A DNA stretch of 64,000 nucleotides, taken from Acidicapsa acidisoli (GTDB lineage: Bacteria; Acidobacteriota; Terriglobia; Terriglobales; Acidobacteriaceae). The translations under genes were made by a program, and so were the position numbers. The stretch covers positions 744,001 to 808,000 of the forward strand of contig NZ_JAGSYI010000001.1 of NCBI RefSeq assembly GCF_025685625.1. Reading direction: 5' to 3'. Shown here piece by piece: positions 7,860-16,929 of the stretch. Positions within the stretch are counted from its first letter, which is position 1; each line of letters opens with the position of its first letter. The notes under the pieces are model-generated. The model was not told the origin of the DNA, made no database searches, and saw nothing but the letters and a program-made list of their open reading frames with translations.

Positions 7860-8702
7860 ATGCAAAAAATGTCACCCATCCCAACCGTCCCAATCGCGCT
7901 CCACATCCGGGCTGCTCGGATTCCGCTTCGATGGACCGTGCGCGACCACGAGTTACAGGAATGGCGTGCTGCTGATGGGAAAGTGATTAGTGAAGGCGGA
8001 ATCGAACGGGTGTTCTGGCCTCAAGTCGAGACAACGAAGTGGGGGGACGTTGAGCTAACCGAGATAGAAGACCCTTTGGAGTTCCGCATCAAGCTGTTTA
8101 GGTTTTTCAACATCAACAAGACGGAGGCCGCCGCGTTGGACTTTCTCCAGGACATTGGCGCATGGCGCATCGTGACTGAAGAGCATCGCGAACGGTGGGC
8201 CGAAGGGACGTATGCGAACGTAACCTACGGGCACCGTCAAGGTGTCGGACTTCGTATGCTGCCGACAACCCTCCCCGAGATTCTCCAGGCGATTGAGGGC
8301 TGGTACAAACTTCTGGGCAATCACAACCCGAAGAAGCTGGAGAGCCAATTCAAGCCGCCCCCTCCGCCGGATGCCCGCGTATCTGACCGCAATCTTTTTG
8401 CGATGGAAGCACAATTCGTCAACACATTGCCGGTTTCGCTGGAATGGCGCGGAAAGGACCCCTATGCGGTCATTGAAACGATTAGCGCATGGGAACTGAT
8501 GATTGCTGCCGCTTGGGTTGACGTTGTGAGCCGGGCGGAAGAGCAGGTATGCGCAAGATGCGGGACGCGGTTCACATGGCCACGAAAAAAAAAGCATTGC
8601 CGGTGGGAATGTGGGCACTTGGCCGCCGTTGGCAAGTACAAGAGAAAGAAAGCACTCGAAAAACAACAACAGTCGGAGGCAGCGAACGGCACGCCTGCTT
8701 AG
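7860..8702 (+). CDS. Unknown protein with C-terminal Cys-knuckle, upstream of type III R-M
   Basis: A 280-residue protein counted from ATG 7860; the frame is open 75 bases further upstream but that part is atypical, and ATG 7869 is also possible. Residues 1-220 have no motif I recognise. Near the C-terminus CARCGTRFTW and HCRWECGH give a CxxC...CxxxC set, then a Lys/Arg-rich helix (KYKRKKALEKQQQ). The arrangement recalls treble-clef/CGNR-type zinc fingers, usually DNA-binding, but the CGNR residues themselves are absent. It precedes the methyltransferase gene by about 60 bp on the same strand. It could be a controller of the R-M genes or an independent accessory factor; the function is not known. 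Confidence 0.7.
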   Translation: MQKMSPIPTVPIALHIRAARIPLRWTVRDHELQEWRAADGKVISEGGIERVFWPQVETTKWGDVELTEIEDPLEFRIKLFRFFNINKTEAAALDFLQDIGAWRIVTEEHRERWAEGTYANVTYGHRQGVGLRMLPTTLPEILQAIEGWYKLLGNHNPKKLESQFKPPPPPDARVSDRNLFAMEAQFVNTLPVSLEWRGKDPYAVIETISAWELMIAAAWVDVVSRAEEQVCARCGTRFTWPRKKKHCRWECGHLAAVGKYKRKKALEKQQQSEAANGTPA

Positions 8703-8765
8703 GAGCCGCGCCGGAGCTTCTGAGATGTAAACTTTCAAAAGAAAACAAGAGGATTGTCAGACCGT

Positions 8766-10556
8766 ATGCCGGAGCTTCAGTTCAAAGGGAAAGAGTTCGT
8801 CTACAACCACCATTTGACAGTGCCGTACCGCCCTCTGGTGCCGGATGCGGGCAAGTCTGTGGGGGAGCCGTCTCTGCTTGGCAATCTCATCATCCACGGA
8901 GACAATTTGCACGCGCTCAAGGCGCTGTTGCCGATGTATGCGGGCAAGGTGGATTGCATCTTCATTGACCCGCCGTACAACACGGGGAATGAGGGCTGGA
9001 GCTACAACGACAACGTGAACAGCCCAATGATGAAGGAGTGGCTTTCCAGCAATCCTATCAACGCTGAAGACATGCTCCGCCACGACAAGTGGTGCGCAAT
9101 GATGTGGCCACGACTAACGCTCTTGAAGGAGCTTCTTTCGGAATCGGGCAGTATTTGGATTACGTTGGATGACAACGAGGTCCACCACGCGCGCAATCTA
9201 CTGGACGAAATATTCGGAGACGATCATTGCATTGGTCAGTTGGCATGGCAAAAGCGCACCTCTCGTGAAAACCGTGCTGTGCTATCTCCTAGCATTGACC
9301 ATCTAATTGCCTACTCGAAGTGTTCCACGAAGCTATGGCGACTGGTTCGGAATCTCCTGGAGCCTGGTGACGAAGGCTATTCAAATCCGGACCAAGACTC
9401 ACGAGGAGATTGGAAGTCCATACCCTTTTCGGCACAAGGTTTTCGAAAAAATCAGGTCTACAAAATCACATCTCCAACAGGAAAAGTCTTCGATCCGCCG
9501 AAAGGGAGGTGTTGGGGCGCAACAGAACCAGAATTTGAATCGCTGAAACACCAAGGTCTTGTTTATTGGCCAAAGGACGGTGATGGGCGGCCCCGAATCA
9601 AGCAGTTTCCAAAAAACGCAAAGGGACTTGTGCCTGAGACTCTTTGGCTCGCACGTGAAGTCGGAGATACTGAAGACTCGAAGAAACAATTGCTCGAAAT
9701 ATTCTCAGACAGGGACGAAATTGACTTCCACGCCCCAAAGCCTCCTCAGCTAATTGAACGGATACTAAAAATCTCAACCGAAAAAGATTCGGTGGTGCTC
9801 GATTCGTTTGCGGGAACAGGTACAACCGCCCATGCGGTCTTGCTTGCGAACAAAGATGATTCAGGAACACGAAGGTTCGTGCTGGTGGAGTTGGAGGATT
9901 TTGCAAATACGTTGACCGCTGAGCGCGTGCGCCGGGTCATCGGGGGATATAAGTTCGTGGGAACGCAGAAGGAGGAGCTTCTTCGAGATTCCCTCACTTG
10001 GACAAAGTTGAACAATGCCGAAAAACTGCTGAAAAAGGTCGTCCGTCTTGAGGAATTGAGTGCCGCCAATTACAACAATATCGGCAAGGTTGTGAAGGAC
10101 GGCGAATTGGTGGTGACGGGAGAAAATACGGTAACCGAACGCACGGAGGGCTTGGGCGGCGAATTTACCTACTGCACGCTTGGCGCTGAATTGAATGTGG
10201 ACAAGATTCTGACTGGCGAATCATTGCCCGATTACCTTTCGGTTGGCGCGTGGCTCTTTCATACTGCCACTGGCGAAGCCTTTGATGCCTCCAAAGCAAA
10301 GGCTAAGGACTGGTATCTAGGCGAGAGCGCGGCGTTCCACGTCTGGCTTGTGTACCGCCAGGAGTTGGATTTTCTCAAGTCCGCTGATGCTGCGTTGACT
10401 CTGGCACTCGCAGAGAAGATTGCAAAGGCGAAGACCGCCGGGAAGAAGCATCTTGTGTTTGCGCCCGCAAAGTATGTGCCCAATACCAAGCTGTTGCCAA
10501 TGGGCGTGGAGTATGCGCCGTTGCCATTTGCTCTCTACCGGATTGAGAAGGGCTGA
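8766..10556 (+). CDS. mod: Type III DNA adenine methyltransferase (Mod)
   Basis: About 597 residues, the usual size of type III Mod proteins. Motif order is beta-class: the catalytic DPPYNTG motif IV at about residues 68-74 precedes the AdoMet-binding DSFAGTGTT motif I at about 346-354. The intervening stretch (about 150-330) is the target-recognition region and looks lower in GC than the ends, as expected for an exchangeable module. ATG 8766 is 12 bases after GAGGA; a TTG at 8754 is in frame but abuts that site. It ends five bases before the restriction gene. The enzyme would methylate N6-adenine in one strand of an asymmetric site and also guide the Res subunit; the site cannot be deduced from sequence. 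Confidence 0.92.
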   Translation: MPELQFKGKEFVYNHHLTVPYRPLVPDAGKSVGEPSLLGNLIIHGDNLHALKALLPMYAGKVDCIFIDPPYNTGNEGWSYNDNVNSPMMKEWLSSNPINAEDMLRHDKWCAMMWPRLTLLKELLSESGSIWITLDDNEVHHARNLLDEIFGDDHCIGQLAWQKRTSRENRAVLSPSIDHLIAYSKCSTKLWRLVRNLLEPGDEGYSNPDQDSRGDWKSIPFSAQGFRKNQVYKITSPTGKVFDPPKGRCWGATEPEFESLKHQGLVYWPKDGDGRPRIKQFPKNAKGLVPETLWLAREVGDTEDSKKQLLEIFSDRDEIDFHAPKPPQLIERILKISTEKDSVVLDSFAGTGTTAHAVLLANKDDSGTRRFVLVELEDFANTLTAERVRRVIGGYKFVGTQKEELLRDSLTWTKLNNAEKLLKKVVRLEELSAANYNNIGKVVKDGELVVTGENTVTERTEGLGGEFTYCTLGAELNVDKILTGESLPDYLSVGAWLFHTATGEAFDASKAKAKDWYLGESAAFHVWLVYRQELDFLKSADAALTLALAEKIAKAKTAGKKHLVFAPAKYVPNTKLLPMGVEYAPLPFALYRIEKG

Positions 10557-10561
10557 CCGAC

Positions 10562-13150
10562 ATGGAGCTGAAGCCCTATCAACAGGACAGTCTTGACACG
10601 GTTGACCTCTACCTTGAGCAGCTTGTTCTATTCAGAGCCAAGGCGGAAAAGACCCGCGCCCTCGCGCTCGAAAACCCCGATGTGGAAGTGCCGATTCCCG
10701 ACTTTCCAAGGCAGGCATGGAACGCGCTGCGCAACAAAGGCGTCCTTCCGGTTTCTCGTAGGAGCCACCAGTACGTTTCCCGCAAGGACGGTACAGGAGA
10801 GGATGTGCCGAGTGCCTGCCTGAAAATTCCCACGGGCGGCGGCAAGACTCTGCTTGGGGCGTATTCGGTTTCTCGAATCATGGGTAGTTATCTGGAGAGC
10901 AACTGCGGCTTTGTTCTCTGGATTGTGCCCAATGAAGCGATCTATTCACAAACAAAACGGCAACTCACAAGCCGCGAACACCCAATACGCCAAATCCTTG
11001 ACCGTGCGGCGGCGGGGCGCGTGAAGATTCTTGAGAAGGATGACCCGCTCAACGCGCTGGACGTGCAGAGTAACCTTTGCGTGATGCTGTTGATGCTCCA
11101 GTCCGCCAATCGGGAGACGAAAGAGACATTGCGCCTCTTCCGGGACCGGGGCAACGTACACGGTTTCTTTCCGGCGGGAGACGACATACAGCGCCATTGG
11201 GATTTGATCGGGCGGATTCCGAATCTGGATTGCTACGGGCGTGCCGATACGATGGGCGCGACAGCCAAGGACAGCTTGGGCAATGTGTTGAGGCTACTGC
11301 GCCCCGTAGTGGTGATGGACGAAGGCCACAAGGGTTACTCCGCCATCGCCATGAACACAATCAACGGATTCAACCCGTCCTTTGTGTTGGAGCTTTCTGC
11401 CACTCCGAAAGAAAACGCGAATTGGCTGGTGGATGTGCGGGGCGCTGCGCTGCAAGCGGCGGAGATGATAAAGCTGCCCATCAATGTGAAGGTGAAAGCC
11501 GGAGACGACTGGAAAGACTGTCTGCGGGAGAGTTTTGACAAAATCAACAGCCTGCAAGTGAGCGCGGACCGGTTGAGAGCAAACACGTCCCGCTATATTC
11601 GCCCAATCTTGCTGGTGCAAGTGGAGCGGACGGGCAAGGAACAACGCGACGGGAAAATGATTCATGCTGAGGATGCGCGGGATTTTCTCCTGTCAATTGG
11701 ACTGGACCGCACACAGGTTGCAGTGAAGACAGCGGACACGAATGAACTGGACAATCGAGGCAACGGTGACCTGCTCAGTTCCACTTGCCCCGTGCGCGTC
11801 ATCATCACGAAGCAGGCATTGCAGGAAGGGTGGGATTGCCCCTTTGCCTATGTGCTTTGCACGCTGGCAACGAATCGCAACCTCAACGCCGTTACACAGC
11901 TTGTGGGACGGATTCTGAGGCAGCCGGAGGCGACTTACGTTTCAGAGGAGTTAGCCGTCCTGAATGAGTGCTACATCTTTTGCCACCATGCGAGCACAAA
12001 GGAAGTGGTGGACAGCATCAAGACAGGTCTGGAAAAGGACGGCATGGCGGACTTTGCCGGGAAGGTGAAAGAGGGCGACAGCAGTTCCAGTGCCAAGCAG
12101 ACAACCCGCAAAGTGCAAAGGCGGGACCAATTCCGTACACTGCGGATTTTTCTTCCAATGGTGAATTGGGTGGACGGAAAGGCATCACGCCCGCTGGACT
12201 ATGAGCAGGATGTTTTGTACCGGCTGAATTGGGAGGCGCTGGACCTCAAGCCACTGGTGGAACAACTCTCGAAGGCTCCCACAGCGGAGGCAAGCTATGT
12301 TGTGCGTGTCGGTATCGGGACCGGCAAGGATTGGCTTGAGGAGTCGGGACGGCAGACAGTTGTTGAATCCACGAGTTTCGACACCGTGTATGCAACCCGG
12401 CTGATGGTAGACATTCTGCCGAATCCTTGGGTGGCACGCGCACTCATCGGGGAGTTGCTTGCTGCCCTACGTGGGCGCGGGTTGACCGATGCTGACCTTG
12501 GCGGCGCGTCCGGCTACATTCTGGAGGAGCTTCGCAAGTGGCTGGTGAAAGAGCGTGACCGGCTGGCAGAGACGCAATTCTTCGGTGACGTATCGGCGGA
12601 GCGGATTCAATTCAGGTTGCGGGCGGACCGTGCGGTTTGGGAATTGCCGATGACCTTGGACACGGAGCGGCCTGAGAAGGCGCGTAAATTGGTGCGGCCA
12701 TCATCGGGCGGCCCCGTAGAGAAGAGTATTTTTGCGCCCGTTTATGAAGAGGATTTCAACACGGATGAGGCGGAGTTTGCCTGCTACTTGGATGAGCAAG
12801 CGGCCTTGGACTGGTGGCACCGCAACGTTGCCAAGGCTGGGAACTATGCACTTCAGGGGTGGCGCAAGAATCGGGTTTACCCCGACTTTATTTTTGCGCA
12901 CCAGAAGTCCGGCAAGAAACAGCGCATTGTGGTTTGGGAGACAAAGGGCGACCAACTTGAGGGGAACCTAGACACCGTGTACAAGCGCAAATTGCTGGAC
13001 GCGATGTCAAAATCCTTCAAGGCTGAAGACGTGGTTCACGCTGGTGAATTGGAACTGGTGAGCAAGGACGGTGTAAGCGTCAGTTGTGAGATGGTCCTGA
13101 TGAGCGAATGGAAAGGGCAAATAATCGGCACGCTGGGGTCCGAAGGATAG
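10562..13150 (+). CDS. res: Type III restriction enzyme, helicase-nuclease subunit (Res)
   Basis: 862 residues. An SF2 helicase core carries Walker A PTGGGKT at 90-96, motif II DEGH at about 253-256 and motif III SAT near 281, then the second RecA-like lobe with TKQALQEGWDCPFA and TQLVGRILRQPEA (motif VI). The C-terminal nuclease motif is YPDFIFA...VVWETKGD, a PD-(D/E)xK set at about D775, E793, K795. All key residues are present, so activity is likely. It forms a two-gene unit with Mod and would cleave DNA after translocation from unmethylated, head-to-head sites, the known behaviour of type III enzymes such as EcoP15I. Confidence 0.93.
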   Translation: MELKPYQQDSLDTVDLYLEQLVLFRAKAEKTRALALENPDVEVPIPDFPRQAWNALRNKGVLPVSRRSHQYVSRKDGTGEDVPSACLKIPTGGGKTLLGAYSVSRIMGSYLESNCGFVLWIVPNEAIYSQTKRQLTSREHPIRQILDRAAAGRVKILEKDDPLNALDVQSNLCVMLLMLQSANRETKETLRLFRDRGNVHGFFPAGDDIQRHWDLIGRIPNLDCYGRADTMGATAKDSLGNVLRLLRPVVVMDEGHKGYSAIAMNTINGFNPSFVLELSATPKENANWLVDVRGAALQAAEMIKLPINVKVKAGDDWKDCLRESFDKINSLQVSADRLRANTSRYIRPILLVQVERTGKEQRDGKMIHAEDARDFLLSIGLDRTQVAVKTADTNELDNRGNGDLLSSTCPVRVIITKQALQEGWDCPFAYVLCTLATNRNLNAVTQLVGRILRQPEATYVSEELAVLNECYIFCHHASTKEVVDSIKTGLEKDGMADFAGKVKEGDSSSSAKQTTRKVQRRDQFRTLRIFLPMVNWVDGKASRPLDYEQDVLYRLNWEALDLKPLVEQLSKAPTAEASYVVRVGIGTGKDWLEESGRQTVVESTSFDTVYATRLMVDILPNPWVARALIGELLAALRGRGLTDADLGGASGYILEELRKWLVKERDRLAETQFFGDVSAERIQFRLRADRAVWELPMTLDTERPEKARKLVRPSSGGPVEKSIFAPVYEEDFNTDEAEFACYLDEQAALDWWHRNVAKAGNYALQGWRKNRVYPDFIFAHQKSGKKQRIVVWETKGDQLEGNLDTVYKRKLLDAMSKSFKAEDVVHAGELELVSKDGVSVSCEMVLMSEWKGQIIGTLGSEG

Positions 13151-13298
13151 AGCTTCGGTGGAGTCTTGAGGAAGCGACTCCGGGGCGTAATCGTCTTGGA
13201 GCACCCGGAGCGGCTACACAGGTGAACCTATCGGAGCATTCGGATTCCGCGTGTCGTGTAAGAGGGTTTGTTTAGGAGATTTTCAAGTCGGACCGGGG

Positions 13299-13586
13299 CT
13301 AGTCGTTCCGCCACTTGGCGCAATAGCCGCATTCCATTGCAGAGTCCTCAATAGCTGCTTTGATTGCATCTGTCATTTCACGGCGGTCTGAAAAGACACC
13401 GTTCAACTCGCCCGAAGAGAATAGGCGATTGCCGCGAATGTATGCCGGAGTGTTGTCGTCTCCGGGTGCGCCATAGACTTCACTGTGGAACTCGCAACGT
13501 TTCAACACACCCGCGTCCACTGCAATTTCTTGGGCGATTATCCATTGATCTTGCTCTAATTGCATCTGCCTTTTCGCGAAGCCCAT
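13299..13586 (-). CDS. Hypothetical protein (95 aa) at right end of element
   Basis: A small soluble protein convergent with the restriction gene. CAGGAG lies six bases before its ATG. It has Cys at CEFH and a C-terminal CGYC pair (MECGYCAKWRND), and an internal GDDNTPAYIRGNRLFSSGEL. No membrane segment. It is the last gene before the right att repeat. Function unknown; a small regulator or inhibitor is one guess among many. Confidence 0.6.
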   Translation of the reverse strand: MGFAKRQMQLEQDQWIIAQEIAVDAGVLKRCEFHSEVYGAPGDDNTPAYIRGNRLFSSGELNGVFSDRREMTDAIKAAIEDSAMECGYCAKWRND

Positions 13587-13652
13587 ATTCTGCTCCTGCC
13601 GTTTTCTGCTCTAAACCACTTCCGCTATTTTGATCGACAATCCTTGCACTAA

Positions 13653-13664
13653 TTGAGTACTCGC
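13653..13664. promoter_or_regulatory. Second copy of TTGAGTACTCGC, possible integrase arm site
   Basis: Matches 3509-3520 exactly and lies just inside the right att repeat, in the same orientation. See the left copy; the role is inferred. Confidence 0.35.
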
Positions 13665-13712
13665 CTTACAATTTCCCTCTGGAGGGTAATCCTTCTAAGT
13701 CGTTGATTCTAA

Positions 13713-13791
13713 TAATGGTCGGGACGGGCAGATTTGAACTGCCGACCCCTCGCACCCCAAGCGAGTGCTCTACCAGGCTGAGCCACGTCCC
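13713..13791. repeat. Right attachment-site repeat (att), 79 bp
   Basis: Perfect direct repeat of 3394-3472. It overlaps the intact tRNA-Pro gene, whose native 5' flank continues to the right, so this is the junction where the element is joined to the functional target gene. Confidence 0.9.
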
Positions 13792-13792
13792 G
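13716..13792 (-). tRNA. tRNA-Pro (anticodon GGG), intact copy
   Basis: A 77-base cloverleaf on the minus strand: acceptor stem CGGGACG/CGTCCCG, D-loop AGCCTGGTAGA, anticodon stem CTCGC/GCGAG with loop TTGGGGT (anticodon GGG, reads CCC), T-arm GGCAG TTCAAAT CTGCC, discriminator A and encoded CCA. The C1:G72 pair required for proline identity is present, unlike in the left copy. This is the functional gene and the integration target of the element. Confidence 0.95.
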
Positions 13793-13896
13793 ACACGGTT
13801 TAGCCGGCTCAGATCGTGTGGACCGAGCCAGCATGGGGTTCTGATTTAGTTTACACGAGCCGCGCTTGATACGGATTTGGGCCCGGCAGAGGAGGG

Positions 13897-14169
13897 CTAG
13901 TGCTTCGGCGGAACGTACTCTGCCGGCAAGGCTGCGCCGTCGCCAAAGAAGAACTCCTGCATCTGTTCAACTAGAAAGCTCTGCGCCTGCGGAGTCCATG
14001 GCTGCAGCCGGTATTCATTCAGCAGCATCTTCTGGCGCTCGCTCCACTCTGCCCACGCCTGCTTGGAGACGTTCTTGTAAATCTTCTGACCAAATTCGGA
14101 GTCGAAGGGCGGCTCATCGAGACCCTCCATCTCTTTCTTGTTGCGAACGCAAAATACCATGTGTGCCAT
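13897..14169 (-). CDS. yggX: Fe(2+)-trafficking / oxidative damage protection protein YggX
   Basis: 90 residues, the family length. Hallmarks are VFCVRNKKEMEGLDEPPF at the start (conserved Cys), GQKIYKNVSKQAWAEW, QKMLLNEYRL and EQMQEFFFG. YggX proteins protect iron-sulfur clusters and influence labile iron in the cytoplasm. ATG 14169 gives the family N-terminus MAHMVFC; earlier in-frame starts add an atypical extension. It lies 48 bp behind the RNase R gene on the opposite side of the tRNA and is read in the same direction as RNase R. Confidence 0.92.
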   Translation of the reverse strand: MAHMVFCVRNKKEMEGLDEPPFDSEFGQKIYKNVSKQAWAEWSERQKMLLNEYRLQPWTPQAQSFLVEQMQEFFFGDGAALPAEYVPPKH

Positions 14170-14217
14170 CGTCATCGGGCTCCTCAATCAATTGTAGGGG
14201 ATGTTGGACAGCGCCGC

Positions 14218-16929
14218 TTACTTGCGCGGCCGCCCTTTCTTGGAGAATTTTCGCTTGCCGCCGGGGCGCGTGGCTTCCCTCCGGGAGGCTTTGGCTTTGC
14301 CTGACTTCGTAATCGCAGTCTTCTTCGGCGGCTTGCCGGCAATTGTGCCGCCCTTCTTCGATTTGAGCGGGGGGGCTTCTACAAGTGCAAATTGCAGCTT
14401 GCGTTCGAGCGCCAAGACGCGGTCCAGAATCACCCGCACCTGGTCGCCCGCGCGGTAAACCCGACCGGTCTGCGCGCCAACAATCTCGCGGGTGTTTTCG
14501 CGATACGTGAACCGGTCGCTGACCAGCGTCTCAATCGGCACCAAGCCTTCGACAAACAGGTCTTTCAACTCCACAAACAGGCCGTATTTCGCTGGATTCA
14601 GCACCATCGCCTCAAATTCCTCGCCGACGCGATCCTGCATGAAGCGAACCTTCTTCCACTCGACCAATTCGCGCTCAGCGTCGGCGGCGCGACGTTCCGT
14701 AATGCTGGTTTCGGAGGCGATGGCTGCCAACTCGGCCTCGGGGATCGGAGGGCCTAAAGGAACCGCGACCTGCTTCGGCGGACGCAGATCGCGAATGCCG
14801 AATTTTGCTCCCAAACCCTCACTTGTATGCGACCAGGGCGAATTATGGCGATCTTCGCCAATAGCGCCTTTGCCTGAGACGCCTTCGCGCAGCAGGCTCT
14901 TGCTGATGCGATGCACGATCAGATCCGGGTAGCGGCGGATTGGCGAGGTGAAATGCGTGTAGCTGGGCGCAGCCAGCGCGAAATGGCCTTCGTTGATCTC
15001 CGAGTACCGCGCCTGCTTGAGCGAACGCAGCATCAGGTAGCTCAAAATCCGCTCCTCTGGCTTGCCTGCGATACGCGCGCTCAGCTTCTGATACATGCGC
15101 GGCGTCACCGCAACGTCTTCCGGAACTTCGTAGGAACTGGCGTCGCGCTGGTTGCGTCCGGTTCGCTGCTGTTCGCGGCGATCTCCCCTCGGCTGGAATT
15201 TTTTCACCGGCAGCGCTCCCAGACCCAGCGAATAGCCAAATGCCGCCGCAGCGTCTTCAAAATCGACCACCCTGCGCGGGTCCGGCTTCTCGTGAATGCG
15301 GTAGATCGACGGCATGCCGAGGTCTTCGAGCCACGTAGCGACGCACTCGTTAGCGGCCAGCATGAACTCCTCAATCAGACGGTTAGCCCATGTTCGTTCC
15401 GCGCGCGAGACCCCCTGCATCTGGCCGATCTCGTCGAACTCGATCACAGGCTCCGGCAGGTCGAAGTCAATGCTGCCGCGCTCGGTCCGCCGCTTGTTGA
15501 GCCGTCCTGCAAGCTCGCGCATGCGCTCAAATTCCGGGACAAGATCGTGGTATTTGGCGCGGGTCGCTTCGTCGCCTTCCAGAATTGTGTGGACCTCGGT
15601 GTAAGTCATGCGCGCTGCCGAGCGGATCACGCCTTCGACAATTTCGAAGCTTTCCAGTCGCGCATCGTCGGTCAGGCGCATCAGGCAGCTCAGAACGAGC
15701 CTGTCTTCCTGCGGACGCAGCGAGCAGATATCGGTTGAAAGCTCATGCGGAAGCATCGGTATTGCACGGTCCGGAAAGTAGACGCTGGTTCCGCGCAAAC
15801 GGGCCTCAAGATCCAGATCCGTCGCAGGGCGTACATACTCGGCGACATCGGCGATGTGGACTTGCAGCTCCCATCCGCCTTCTGGAATCTGACGGACAAA
15901 TACAGCATCGTCAAAGTCGCGCGCCGTCGCGCCGTCAATCGTGACAATCGGCAGATTCCGAAAATCGTGCCCTGCTTCAACGCGGCGAACCACCTCGGTC
16001 TGGTCGAGATGAGCCACGCTGCGCGCTTCCGCAAGCACGTTCTCGGGAAAGATGCGCGGCAACTGGTGCTTGCGGATGATCATCTCAACGTCCACGCCGA
16101 AGTCGTCGGGCGCGCCAAGCACCTCGATCACGCGGCCAAAGGGTGGTTTAGTCGGCGTGGGCCAGCTCGTGATCTCCACATCGACCACCAACCCTTCGAG
16201 ATCGTCGTAGGCCGCAGCAGACTGCGCTTCCGTGCCCAGAACGCGATGCTTTGCTCCATCCGACACTTCCGGCGTCTCCGCACCCTCGGGAATCAAGATC
16301 GGCTGGCTCATCCGCGAGTCAAACGGAGTGACCATGTTCCCGCGATGCTCGCCAGGAATAAAAGCGCCTCTGCGTCCCTTGCGCGCGTAATGGAAGACCC
16401 CAACTACGGTCGGATTGCGGCGCTCAAGGACGCGCACAATCCGCCCCTCGCGCCTACCATCCCGCTTCGGCGGCCCAACCTCCACCAACACCTGGTCGCC
16501 CTGCATCGCGCCGTTGATCTCGTTGGGAGGAATGAAAATATCGTCGTCATTTCCGGTCGAGCGCGCACCCGGCTGGGGATTGGGGCGGACAAAACCAAAG
16601 CCATCCCGATGCAGATCGAGACGCCCTGCGGCTAGATTGTCACGGCTCTGCCTGTCGCGGGTCCGGTTGTCGCCGGTCTGGCTCGCTCCGGAACTGCCCG
16701 GTTTTGAGGCGTTCAAATCTTTCGAGGGGATGGCCCAATGTTCACGGTCCAGCTTGGCAAGCTCGCCACGCAGCGTCATTCGATCCAACTGCTCCAGCAG
16801 TTCGCGTCGCTCTTTGCCGCCGCCAAGGCCCAGCTCGCGTACGAGCTGTTTATAACCCGCCTTCTGACCGGGCGAGCGGCTGATATGCCGACTTAACTCT
16901 TGATCCGTCATCTTTCCAGAGTAGGCCAT
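14218..16929 (-). CDS. rnr: Ribonuclease R (RNB-family 3'-5' exoribonuclease)
   Basis: 903 residues. N-terminal helix-turn-helix-like region (TDQELSRHISRSPGQKAGYK), cold-shock/OB domains around 90-260 (LDLHRDGFGFVRPN), the RNB catalytic domain from about 300 to 680 with the metal-binding motif TIDGATARDFDDAV and the HFTSPIRRYPDLIVHR strand, an S1 domain near 770-850 (FEAMVLNPAKYGLFVELKDL) and a Lys/Arg-rich tail (KRKFSKKGRPRK) typical of RNase R rather than RNase II. It degrades structured RNA processively. About 60 residues between the RNB end and the S1 domain (near GEDRHNSPWSHTSEGLG) are a lineage-specific loop. ATG 16911 (MTDQEL) is an alternative start. Confidence 0.95.
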   Translation of the reverse strand: MAYSGKMTDQELSRHISRSPGQKAGYKQLVRELGLGGGKERRELLEQLDRMTLRGELAKLDREHWAIPSKDLNASKPGSSGASQTGDNRTRDRQSRDNLAAGRLDLHRDGFGFVRPNPQPGARSTGNDDDIFIPPNEINGAMQGDQVLVEVGPPKRDGRREGRIVRVLERRNPTVVGVFHYARKGRRGAFIPGEHRGNMVTPFDSRMSQPILIPEGAETPEVSDGAKHRVLGTEAQSAAAYDDLEGLVVDVEITSWPTPTKPPFGRVIEVLGAPDDFGVDVEMIIRKHQLPRIFPENVLAEARSVAHLDQTEVVRRVEAGHDFRNLPIVTIDGATARDFDDAVFVRQIPEGGWELQVHIADVAEYVRPATDLDLEARLRGTSVYFPDRAIPMLPHELSTDICSLRPQEDRLVLSCLMRLTDDARLESFEIVEGVIRSAARMTYTEVHTILEGDEATRAKYHDLVPEFERMRELAGRLNKRRTERGSIDFDLPEPVIEFDEIGQMQGVSRAERTWANRLIEEFMLAANECVATWLEDLGMPSIYRIHEKPDPRRVVDFEDAAAAFGYSLGLGALPVKKFQPRGDRREQQRTGRNQRDASSYEVPEDVAVTPRMYQKLSARIAGKPEERILSYLMLRSLKQARYSEINEGHFALAAPSYTHFTSPIRRYPDLIVHRISKSLLREGVSGKGAIGEDRHNSPWSHTSEGLGAKFGIRDLRPPKQVAVPLGPPIPEAELAAIASETSITERRAADAERELVEWKKVRFMQDRVGEEFEAMVLNPAKYGLFVELKDLFVEGLVPIETLVSDRFTYRENTREIVGAQTGRVYRAGDQVRVILDRVLALERKLQFALVEAPPLKSKKGGTIAGKPPKKTAITKSGKAKASRREATRPGGKRKFSKKGRPRK

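Noticed and set aside
8766-13150. BREX, DISARM or another multi-gene methylase defence system.
   Set aside because: Only a beta-class Mod and a DEAD-box/PD-(D/E)xK Res are present, the classical type III pair; no PglZ, BrxC or DrmA-like gene is nearby.
3394-13791. A complete prophage.
   Set aside because: Integrase and replication protein are present, but there are no capsid, portal, terminase, tail or lysis genes in the 10.3 kb.
3397-13792. Two tandem native tRNA-Pro genes.
   Set aside because: They are 10.3 kb apart with an integrase next to one, the identity includes flanking bases, and the left copy has a damaged acceptor end, so integration duplication fits better.
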